Positions 1 through 5,721 of a stretch of DNA of 16,503 nt are shown piece by piece. Origin of the DNA: Bacillota bacterium (GTDB lineage Bacteria; Bacillota; Clostridia; Lachnospirales; Lachnospiraceae); contig JAEZXP010000196.1 in NCBI GenBank assembly GCA_023419655.1, positions 1 through 16,503 of the forward strand, written 5' to 3'. Each line of letters opens with the position of its first letter. The first letter of the stretch is position 1. The notes below the pieces were generated by a model, which saw only the letters and a program-made list of their open reading frames with translations, had not been told where the DNA came from and did not search any database. The translations under genes and the position numbers were made by a program.

Positions 1-398
1 GTAGCATTAAAAGCTGTTACGTTCGCCTCATAGGACCTGGAGGCATCAATCAGGTCGGTCATCTCCTGAACAACATTTACATTCGGATAAGATACATATC
101 CCTGCTCATCCGCATCCGGATGGCTCGGGTCATGAACCTTGCGCATAGCGGTCTTATCATCCTCTACAATTCTTGTCACCTTCACTCCGCTTCCGATAAC
201 GCCTGCTGTCCTCATCAATATATCTTGAAATGGTGTGGCATCCTTCTCTGAAAACACCACCGCCTTACGGCGATAAGGATTTCCGTTCGCGTCCCTGGTT
301 GTATTGACATTGGCAATATTCTGCGAAATAATATCCATCCGCAATCGCTGGGCAGTCATTCCGCTGGCACTAATATTCATTCCGCTAAAAGCTGACAT
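1..398 (-). CDS. flgC: Flagellar basal-body rod protein FlgC (3' end beyond the window)
   Basis: FlgC is a proximal rod subunit of the flagellar basal body, exported by the flagellar type III apparatus and built into the periplasm-spanning or wall-spanning rod. Translation from the ATG at 398 gives 132 complete codons before the window edge. The N-terminus (MSAFSGMNISASGMTAQRLR) and the following IISQNIANVNTT stretch are the conserved rod/hook signature, and a later NVNVVQEMTDLIDASRSYEANV stretch is the C-terminal helix shared by rod proteins. The usual family length is about 140-150 residues, so only a short tail is missing. The ATG is preceded by GGAGGAATTGGA, a perfect ribosome site at normal distance. 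An in-frame ATG at 437 would add 13 residues but lacks a well-placed ribosome site. It follows flgB after a 197-bp gap filled with tandem repeats, and is surely in the same operon. Confidence 0.95.
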   Translation of the reverse strand, partial: MSAFSGMNISASGMTAQRLRMDIISQNIANVNTTRDANGNPYRRKAVVFSEKDATPFQDILMRTAGVIGSGVKVTRIVEDDKTAMRKVHDPSHPDADEQGYVSYPNVNVVQEMTDLIDASRSYEANVTAFNA

Positions 399-400
399 TC

Positions 401-564
401 CAATTCCTCCTATGTAGGCTATAAACTTTTGATACATCTAACGGAGGAATTCTCCTCCTATATAGACTATAAACTTTTGATACATACAACGGAGGAATTC
501 TCCTCCTATTACAAACTATAAACTTTTAATACATACAATGGAGGAATTCTCCTCCTATACTTAT
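401..564 (-). repeat. Tandem 48-49 bp repeat with Shine-Dalgarno-sequestering hairpins
   Basis: Three near-identical direct repeats begin at 419, 467 and 516 (read on the plus strand from CTATAAACTTTT), with periods of 48 and 49 bp. A fourth, partial copy at 401-418 forms the flgC ribosome site. Each full unit contains the palindrome GGAGGAATTCTCCTCC (443-458, 491-506, 540-555), a 6-bp stem with a 4-nt loop. In the transcript it reads GGAGGA-GAAT-TCCTCC, so a consensus ribosome site is paired to its own complement. The partial copy has the ribosome site but not the complement. Units differ by a few substitutions and one inserted base. The likely origin is slippage duplication of the flgC upstream region. 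A role in mRNA processing, stability or translation of flgC is inference. Confidence 0.9.
438..485 (-). CDS. Possible 15-codon micro-ORF inside the repeat, abutting a flgC-frame ATG
   Basis: One repeat unit reads through as ATG...TAG and would encode MYQKFIVYIGGEFLR. Its TAG stop is followed directly by another ATG (437) that is in frame with flgC. The upstream unit has CAA changed to TAA, which cuts its version to two codons, so the ORF is not conserved across units. The nearest Shine-Dalgarno sequence is about 15 nt upstream and lies in a hairpin, which argues against efficient initiation. I consider it most likely a by-product of the repeat; a coupling leader peptide is possible but unproven. 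Confidence 0.15.
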   Translation of the reverse strand: MYQKFIVYIGGEFLR

Positions 565-595
565 TATAAATATTTATTACTTATTATAAATTCTT
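556..595. repeat. AT-rich spacer with a short direct repeat
   Basis: The stretch between the last hairpin repeat and the flgB stop codon is almost pure A/T. It contains the 14-bp direct repeat TACTTATTATAAAT at 558-571 and again at 578-591. In the transcript this forms an unstructured A/U-rich segment directly after flgB, a typical substrate for RNase E/Y-type cleavage. No gene is visible here. Confidence 0.6.
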
Positions 596-985
596 TTATT
601 TGTTTTGTAATACCATCTTTAGGCGGGAAAATTCCTGTGTTATAGAATCCATCAATGCATAATAACGAATTTGATTTTCAGCCAGGTTGGCCGTTTCGGT
701 ATCAATATTGACATTATTCCCGTCCATACGATAGCTTAAGTTGGCATGGTCCGTATAAACCTGAGCATTTAAGGTATCCAGCCTGACATTAGAAACACGC
801 TTGTCCAGTGAATCATCCCCCTTAAGGGCTCCCATAAGATAGGACTCAAACTGTACATCCTTTCTTTTATATCCCGGGGTACTCACATTTGCCATATTAT
901 TCATTATTACTTCATTTCTCTTCCAGCTGGCATCTGCAGCTTTATCAAGTACGTTTATATAATTAAAAGCATTCGATCCTATCAT
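596..985 (-). CDS. flgB: Flagellar basal-body rod protein FlgB
   Basis: FlgB is the rod subunit closest to the flagellar membrane ring and acts with FlgC, FlgF/FlgG and FliE. The 129-residue protein has the usual length of the family. The signature NNMANVSTPGYKRKDVQFE at about residues 29-47 is the conserved N-terminal rod motif (N-x-A-N-x-x-T-P-G-Y-K). There is no cleavable signal peptide, as expected for type III export. The ATG at 985 is preceded by GGAGG at 1002-998, a rather long 12-nt spacing, but no better in-frame start is visible. It is the first flagellar gene after codY and is separated from it by a bidirectional terminator, so it probably begins the operon and is followed by flgC. 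Confidence 0.95.
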   Translation of the reverse strand: MIGSNAFNYINVLDKAADASWKRNEVIMNNMANVSTPGYKRKDVQFESYLMGALKGDDSLDKRVSNVRLDTLNAQVYTDHANLSYRMDGNNVNIDTETANLAENQIRYYALMDSITQEFSRLKMVLQNK

Positions 986-1011
986 ATCTATACTTTACCT
1001 CCATAGATATT

Positions 1012-1039
1012 ATTATAATTAATAAATCGAAAAACACAA
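1012..1039 (-). promoter_or_regulatory. Candidate promoter of the flagellar operon
   Basis: On the minus strand TATAAT (1017-1012) lies 16 nt after TTGTGT (1039-1034), a perfect -10 with a weak -35. Initiation near 1005 would leave almost no leader before the flgB ribosome site at 1002-998. The same stretch also has a GAAA element followed about 14-15 nt later by TTCGATTT, a loose likeness to a sigma-D/sigma-28 flagellar promoter. I cannot decide between them. Confidence 0.3.
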
Positions 1040-1055
1040 GATATATTTCATATTT

Positions 1056-1105
1056 TGGTAGAATAGTACCACATATTGTATATTATTGACATGGTGTTTT
1101 ACCAT
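1056..1105. promoter_or_regulatory. Pair of TGGTA/TACCA-type inverted repeats upstream of flgB
   Basis: Two small dyads lie between the codY terminator and flgB: TGGTA-6 nt-TACCA at 1056-1071 and ATGGT-5 nt-ACCAT at 1091-1105. A further GGTA half-site is at 1131-1134. The dyad centres are about 35 bp apart and upstream of the candidate promoter, where an activator or repressor could bind. The arms are only 5 bp, so chance is possible. The rest of 1040-1172 is AT-rich and shows no gene. Confidence 0.3.
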
Positions 1106-1172
1106 TTAATTACATATTATTGCTTATATTGGTATTTTTTCAGGCCGAATTACAATATATGCCATGTATAAT

Positions 1173-1210
1173 TAAAAGGATTCATGGTAATTCTCCCACA
1201 AATCCTTTTT
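1173..1210. terminator. Bidirectional rho-independent terminator after codY
   Basis: A-rich and T-rich ends flank a 14-bp stem. The arms are AAAAGGATTCATGG (1174-1187) and CCACAAATCCTTTT (1196-1209), with an 8-nt loop; two pairs are G-U when read in the minus-strand transcript. The minus-strand copy ends in TTTTAATTA, and the plus-strand copy ends in TTTTTGTTTT. It lies just downstream of the codY stop codon and separates codY from the flagellar operon. Confidence 0.8.
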
Positions 1211-1221
1211 GTTTTAAGCTT

Positions 1222-1992
1222 TTAATTATGCAAATTCTTCAATTCATCAAAAACCACATCATTCAGCACCTTAATATAGGTTCCTTTCATGCCCGATGAC
1301 CGGGATTCAATTACGCCTGCACTTTCAAACTTGCGCAGCGCATTGACAATAACTGAGCGGGTTATTCCTACTCTGTCTGCTATTCTGCTTGCCACCAGTA
1401 TTCCTTCATTTCCTCTAAGTTCGTCAAATATATGCTGAATGGCTTCCAGTTCGGAAAAAGACAGGGTACTAATTGCCGATTTAACAATCTGTATCTTACG
1501 GTTTTCTTCTGCGTTTTCTTCGTTTACCGAACGCATCATCTCAAGACCTACGACAGTTGTACCATATTCACTTAAAATTATATCATCTAAGTTATATTGG
1601 TTACCTGTCTTATATATAAATAAGGTTCCCAGTCGTTCCCCTGCAATATCAATCGGTGTAATAATTGCCTGGTAAGAATCCAAACCGTCAAACTCAAATC
1701 CAAGGGTGCTAAGATTCACATTCTCTTTCGTTGACAGTATGTTAAGTAGTCTTTCATTCAATAAGGTATCAATATATCTTCCTACGGAATCCTTAATCAA
1801 TTCCTTGATTTCAACAATATCAGCCCTGTTTTTAATGCCAAGAACCTTGCCCTTCTTGCTTATAACTAATACATTGGAATTCAGTATATCGCTTAGTACA
1901 ATACAGATGTCATTAAAAACCACCTTGTGGGAATTATTGTTATGCAGAAGATTATTAATCTTCCTTGTCTTGTCGAGCAATTGCACACTCAT
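1222..1992 (-). CDS. codY: GTP- and branched-chain-amino-acid-responsive global regulator CodY
   Basis: CodY is a cytoplasmic dimeric DNA-binding protein of low-GC Gram-positives. It represses nutrient-acquisition and catabolic genes while GTP and isoleucine/leucine/valine are plentiful. The 256-residue protein has normal length. An N-terminal GAF-type ligand domain (about 1-155) contains the IDIAGERLGTLFIYK strand region, a linker helix follows, and a C-terminal winged helix has the near-invariant segment LVASRIADRVGITRSVIVNA (199-218) and SSGMKGTYIKVLND. The ATG at 1992 follows GGAGG at good distance. It is flanked by topA and flgB, as in Bacillus, where codY precedes the fla/che operon. 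It has its own promoter and terminator here. It could control the catabolic cluster in this window, but I found no convincing CodY box (AATTTTCWGAAAATT). Confidence 0.97.
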   Translation of the reverse strand: MSVQLLDKTRKINNLLHNNNSHKVVFNDICIVLSDILNSNVLVISKKGKVLGIKNRADIVEIKELIKDSVGRYIDTLLNERLLNILSTKENVNLSTLGFEFDGLDSYQAIITPIDIAGERLGTLFIYKTGNQYNLDDIILSEYGTTVVGLEMMRSVNEENAEENRKIQIVKSAISTLSFSELEAIQHIFDELRGNEGILVASRIADRVGITRSVIVNALRKFESAGVIESRSSGMKGTYIKVLNDVVFDELKNLHN

Positions 1993-2050
1993 TAATCCGT
2001 TCCTCCAATATTATTCTTTAACCATAAAATATTTGAGCAAAACATAATCT

Positions 2051-2099
2051 AAAAAGCAATACACCAGTGCACTATAACCTTCCAATTGTATTACTTTTT
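2051..2099 (-). terminator. Terminator-like hairpin in the codY leader (topA terminator or attenuator)
   Basis: The plus-strand arms 2051-2063 and 2087-2099 pair over 13 bp, with one G-U pair in the transcript. A run of five U follows the GC-containing core (AGUAAUACA/UGUAUUGCU). The loop is 23 nt and holds the palindrome AGTGCACT (2066-2073). For read-through from topA it would be an ordinary terminator. For the codY promoter at 2102-2130, whose start would be near 2095, it forms at the extreme 5' end of the mRNA and could attenuate or stabilise it. Confidence 0.5.
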
Positions 2100-2101
2100 T
2101 A

Positions 2102-2130
2102 ATTTTATCACAGATTATTTTTTAAAACAA
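2102..2130 (-). promoter_or_regulatory. codY promoter with extended -10
   Basis: The minus strand shows TTGTTT (2130-2125), a 17-nt spacer and TAAAAT (2107-2102), preceded by TGA to give the extended -10 form TG-n-TAAAAT. Predicted initiation near 2095 leaves a leader of about 100 nt before codY. The remaining gap up to the topA stop (2131-2208) is A/T-rich with no gene seen. Confidence 0.6.
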
Positions 2131-2208
2131 TACTTTTTTCTAGGTTTTGACACACATTTATAGCTGATTTTTTATTTTTTTATCCAATTTTGTAATATTT
2201 AAGATAAA

Positions 2209-4278
2209 TTATTGGTCAGCTTTTGTACTTACGTAGCCGCAGGTTTCATGGCTGCATACGAATTTATTTCCTTTTTCAAGCATGATGCTTCCGCATTTCG
2301 GGCATTTTTCTTTTGAAGGCTTCTGCCAGGTCATAAAGCTGCAATCCGGATGATTGCTGCACCCAAAATACCGTCTTCCCTTTTTGGTTTTCCGGATTAC
2401 AATTTCGCCGCCGCAGGAAGGACATTCCACACCAATCTTCTCCAGATAAGGCTTCGTATTTCTGCAATCCGGGAATCCGGGACAACCCAGGAACTTTCCA
2501 TGCGGACCATACTTTATAACCATATTCCTGCCGCATAACTCACAGATTTCATCACTGACCTCATCTTCGATATGGATTTTACCCAGCTGCTCATTGGCAT
2601 TACTAACCGCTTCACTAAGGTCAGGATAAAAATTTCTGACTACGGTTTTCCAGGTAACAATTCCTTCGCCTACGCTGTCCAACAAAGATTCCATATTGGC
2701 CGTAAAGTTAGCATCGACAATACTGGGGAAGGCCTTTACCATAATATTATTTACGGCTTCGCCAAGTTCAGTAACGTAAAGATTCTTGTCTTCCTTTATA
2801 ACATATCTTCTTGCAATAATCGTACTGATGGTGGGTGAATAGGTACTGGGTCTTCCAATTCCCAACTCCTCCAGGGTCTTAACCAGACTGGCCTCCGTAT
2901 AATGAGCGGGAGGCTGGGTGAAATGCTGGCTCTTCCTAAGCTCATTTAGCTTAAGCACATCCCCTTCATTCAAATTCTCATAGGTGGCTTTGATTTCCCC
3001 ATCCTCATCCTCCTGCTGATAAACACTCAAATATCCTTCAAACAGGAGCTTTGACGCTGAAGTTGAAAACCAGTGACTGTTACCCTCTATTCGGATTGAT
3101 GTTGTCTCATATCTTGCCGGCTGCATTCTGCTGGCTACAAACCGCTTCCATATAAGCTGATACAGACGGTATTGGTCCCTGCTTAAAGACTCCTTTATAT
3201 TCGCTGGTACAAGCTGCACATTTGTGGGGCGGATTGCCTCATGGGCATCCTGAATCTTTTTGCCCGCACGGCTCTGATTTGTCTGAGAAGCAACAAAGTC
3301 CCTGCCATATTCACCTTCTATATATTCCTTCACTGCTGCATCCGCTTCATCACTGATACGAATAGAATCTGTACGCAGATAAGTAATAAGACCCACACTG
3401 CCATGTCCCTTGATGCTGATTCCCTCATATAGCTGCTGCGCAAGCTGCATTGTCTTCTTCGTAGAAAAATTAAGAGCCTTTGCCGCTTCCTGTTGCAGTG
3501 TACTGGTGGTAAAGGGCAGTGGAGCTTTTCTTATTCTCTCTCCTCTTTTTAGCTCCTTTATAACAAACTCCGCATTATTCAGCTCGTTTACAATCTTAGC
3601 CGCCTCTGCTTCTGAGCGGACTATTGTTTTTTTCTTATTCTTTCCTATATATTTTGCTACAAGAGAGTTTTTCTTTCCTTCCAGCTTAAATTCAGCTTCT
3701 AAGTTCCAGTATTCTTCCGGGATAAAGGAATTAATCTCTTCCTCCCGGTCACATATAATCCGAAGGGCAACTGACTGTACTCTTCCCGCACTTAAGCCTC
3801 TCTTTACTTTTGCCCACAGTAAAGGACTGATGGTATATCCCACCATACGGTCCAGAACCCTTCTGGCCTGCTGTGCATCCACCAGATTCATATCCAGCTT
3901 CCGTGCCTGCTTTATCGATGATTTAACCGCATTTTTCGTAATTTCATTAAAAACAATCCTGTTTGGATCATTATCGTCCAACTTCAGTGTATTCGACAGA
4001 TGCCACGAAATAGCTTCTCCTTCCCGGTCCGGGTCCGTTGCAAGGTATACCTTATCCGCTTTTTTTACTTCCTTACGAAGCTTGGCAAGTAATTCTCCTT
4101 TTCCACGAATCGTTATATATTTAGGTTCATAATCATTTTCAATATCAATACCCATCTGGCTTCTTGGCAAATCCCTTACATGTCCATTGGATGCAAGAAC
4201 TTCATAATTACTTCCTAAAAATTTTTTAATGGTCTTCGCTTTTGCCGGAGATTCCACAATCACAAGATATCTTGGCAT
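2209..4278 (-). CDS. topA: DNA topoisomerase I (type IA)
   Basis: This cytoplasmic enzyme relaxes negative supercoils by breaking and rejoining one DNA strand through a 5'-phosphotyrosine. The 689-residue length is standard for Gram-positive TopA. The TOPRIM domain opens with YLVIVESPAKAKTIKKFLG (Glu9) and carries the acidic triad DPDREGE (82-88). The catalytic tyrosine is Tyr300 in LITYLRTDS. The C-terminus has three four-cysteine zinc-ribbon modules (about residues 578-689: CELCG..CPGFPDC, CPSCG..CSNHPDC, CPKCG..CSHETC). The ATG at 4278 follows GAGGAG by 7 nt. It lies between dprA and codY, as in Bacillus. The long upstream gap suggests independent control from dprA, for example by supercoiling. 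Confidence 0.98.
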   Translation of the reverse strand: MPRYLVIVESPAKAKTIKKFLGSNYEVLASNGHVRDLPRSQMGIDIENDYEPKYITIRGKGELLAKLRKEVKKADKVYLATDPDREGEAISWHLSNTLKLDDNDPNRIVFNEITKNAVKSSIKQARKLDMNLVDAQQARRVLDRMVGYTISPLLWAKVKRGLSAGRVQSVALRIICDREEEINSFIPEEYWNLEAEFKLEGKKNSLVAKYIGKNKKKTIVRSEAEAAKIVNELNNAEFVIKELKRGERIRKAPLPFTTSTLQQEAAKALNFSTKKTMQLAQQLYEGISIKGHGSVGLITYLRTDSIRISDEADAAVKEYIEGEYGRDFVASQTNQSRAGKKIQDAHEAIRPTNVQLVPANIKESLSRDQYRLYQLIWKRFVASRMQPARYETTSIRIEGNSHWFSTSASKLLFEGYLSVYQQEDEDGEIKATYENLNEGDVLKLNELRKSQHFTQPPAHYTEASLVKTLEELGIGRPSTYSPTISTIIARRYVIKEDKNLYVTELGEAVNNIMVKAFPSIVDANFTANMESLLDSVGEGIVTWKTVVRNFYPDLSEAVSNANEQLGKIHIEDEVSDEICELCGRNMVIKYGPHGKFLGCPGFPDCRNTKPYLEKIGVECPSCGGEIVIRKTKKGRRYFGCSNHPDCSFMTWQKPSKEKCPKCGSIMLEKGNKFVCSHETCGYVSTKADQ

Positions 4279-4318
4279 AATAAAACTCCTCTTCTATGTG
4301 TAAAATTCCTCATGTCTT

Positions 4319-4342
4319 CTATAATTATAATGTATATTATAG
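4319..4342. promoter_or_regulatory. AT-only inverted repeat in the topA leader
   Basis: The arms CTATAAT and ATTATAG (7 bp each, 10-nt spacing) flank overlapping TATAAT-like sequences about 40-65 nt upstream of topA. It could be a second, weak promoter or a melting-prone supercoiling-sensitive element. The evidence is only composition and symmetry. Confidence 0.2.
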
Positions 4343-4424
4343 TACATAAAAAATGTTCCTATAATCGCAAGTTGCTTTGTAACTTCCTCCAGATTATCTT
4401 CTGTTCCGGGTCAAAGCTTTAACA

Positions 4425-4453
4425 AGCATACACTATTTCTTCCGGCGTTTCAA
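4425..4453 (-). promoter_or_regulatory. Probable topA promoter
   Basis: The minus strand carries TTGAAA (4453-4448), exactly 17 nt, then TATGCT (4430-4425), a good sigma-A promoter. Initiation near 4418 gives a leader of about 140 nt before the topA ATG. The leader has a small stem AAGTT/AACTT around 4370-4386 and the AT-rich dyad nearer topA. I recognise no known riboswitch in it. Confidence 0.6.
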
Positions 4454-4553
4454 GTAAATAATATTTAATTTTTTGATTTGTTTATATAGTTCACATAATA
4501 GCAACGAATATTTTAAATATTTTACGCTTATTAATATAGTGGTTTGTTGCAAA

Positions 4554-4582
4554 ATTATACCGTATTACGAACTCTCAGTAAA
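4554..4582 (-). promoter_or_regulatory. Second promoter-like sequence at the end of dprA
   Basis: TTTACT (4582-4577), a 17-nt spacer and a perfect TATAAT (4559-4554) overlap the last codons of dprA. A transcript from about 4547 would begin in a segment where GCAAC and GTTGC (near 4545 and 4501) could close a long stem around the AT-rich dyad AATATTTTAAATATT. It may be an upstream topA promoter or drive a small untranslated RNA. No ORF of useful length lies in 4454-4553. Confidence 0.4.
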
Positions 4583-5699
4583 ATCTTCTTATATAATAGC
4601 CTTTCATCGGCTGCTGTATTAAATCCTTTAATTCCATGGACAATAAAACCTCCATCAGCTTTCCAATATCCAATCCCGTCAGTCCTGCAAGCTCCTCAAT
4701 ATGTACGGGTGAAAGGGTAAGAGCATCATATACCTCCTGTTCATGGGGACTTAATAATCCTGCAAGTTTCAATTGATTCTCTGCCTTATCGCAGCGGTAT
4801 TCCAGTAAATCTTCCAGAATATCCTGCGGCGAAGTGACTGCCTTCGCTCCCATCTTAATCAAGTTATTACAGCCTCCGCTGAGCTTATCGGTTATTCTGC
4901 CGGGGACGGCATAGATATTCTTTCCCTGGTCCAGCCCCATATCCACCGTTATAAGGGATCCGCTTTTTTCTCTGGCCTCAATAACCAGCACTCCGTCGCT
5001 TAATCCGCTTATAATACGGTTGCGCATGGGAAAATGATAGGGCAGCGGCTTAATTCCCGGACCATATTCTGATAGAATACCGCCGCTTTCCTGCATATCC
5101 ATATAGAGATTGATATTCTCCACAGGATAGCAGAAATCGATGCCGCAGCCCATAATCCCGTATGTGCTTCCTCCTTGTGACAAAGCCCCTGTATGGGCAC
5201 AGGAATCGATTCCTCTGGCCAGACCGCTGATGATGAGGATACCCTCTTTTGCCAAAGCACCTGACAGGTATTTTGCAGCTTCCTTTCCATATACAGAGCA
5301 CTCTCTTGCTCCTACCACAGCAATCGCTTTCTTGCCGCATGGAAATGGATTCCCTTTCAAGTACAGCGAAAACGGCGAATCATAGATATGCCTTAATTTC
5401 TCCGGATAGGAGGAATCCAGTTTGGTAATCATGCGAATCCCATGCTCCATAAGATACCCATAATTCCGATTAAGAACCTCTGCATCTTTGCTAAACTTAA
5501 TTATATCTATATCCTTTTCTGTAATGGATATTCCTCTATCCCCGCAGCTTTTTTTCATATCCTCCATTGCCTTATCCGAGGCATGATACATTGCCTCCGG
5601 GCTGCCAAAGTATGTCAGCATCGTTTCTATTTTATAGGACCCTGCTTTCGGTATACTGCCAATCCAATATCGGTACAGCTCCTGCTTCATCTTAATCAT
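4575..5699 (-). CDS. dprA: DNA-processing protein DprA (Smf)
   Basis: DprA binds incoming single-stranded DNA and loads RecA during natural transformation; it is also kept in many non-competent bacteria. The Rossmann-like core is clear: VVGAR (about 128-132), the SGLARGID phosphate loop (158-165), FPMRNRIIS (223-231), GSLITVD (247-253) and PGR (266-268). An N-terminal helix-hairpin-helix-like part precedes it and a C-terminal winged helix (from about LSPHEQEVYDAL) follows, giving about 374 residues, the normal full domain set. Three candidate ATGs (5702, 5699, 5690) follow AAAAGAGGGGAG. I chose 5699 by spacing, but the exact start is uncertain. The gene begins 22 bp after comM, so the two are probably cotranscribed. 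The pairing with comM points to DNA uptake or recombination. Confidence 0.96.
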   Translation of the reverse strand: MIKMKQELYRYWIGSIPKAGSYKIETMLTYFGSPEAMYHASDKAMEDMKKSCGDRGISITEKDIDIIKFSKDAEVLNRNYGYLMEHGIRMITKLDSSYPEKLRHIYDSPFSLYLKGNPFPCGKKAIAVVGARECSVYGKEAAKYLSGALAKEGILIISGLARGIDSCAHTGALSQGGSTYGIMGCGIDFCYPVENINLYMDMQESGGILSEYGPGIKPLPYHFPMRNRIISGLSDGVLVIEAREKSGSLITVDMGLDQGKNIYAVPGRITDKLSGGCNNLIKMGAKAVTSPQDILEDLLEYRCDKAENQLKLAGLLSPHEQEVYDALTLSPVHIEELAGLTGLDIGKLMEVLLSMELKDLIQQPMKGYYIRRFY

Positions 5700-5721
5700 C
5701 ATCTCCCCTCTTTTATATGAT

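Noticed and set aside
401..564. CRISPR array or insertion-sequence remnant
   Set aside because: The units are contiguous with no unique spacers, and there is no transposase, terminal inverted repeat or target duplication.
1993..2208. CodY autoregulatory box at the codY promoter
   Set aside because: No sequence close to AATTTTCWGAAAATT was found; AT-rich likenesses had too many mismatches.
3410..4132. A 240-codon open frame on the plus strand opposite topA
   Set aside because: It is fully antisense to an unmistakable topA gene, resembles no family, and has the composition expected of a mirror frame; other long plus-strand frames were dismissed for the same reason.
4319..4418. Riboswitch or T-box in the topA leader
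   Set aside because: No conserved riboswitch core or T-box sequence is recognisable; only short stems are present.
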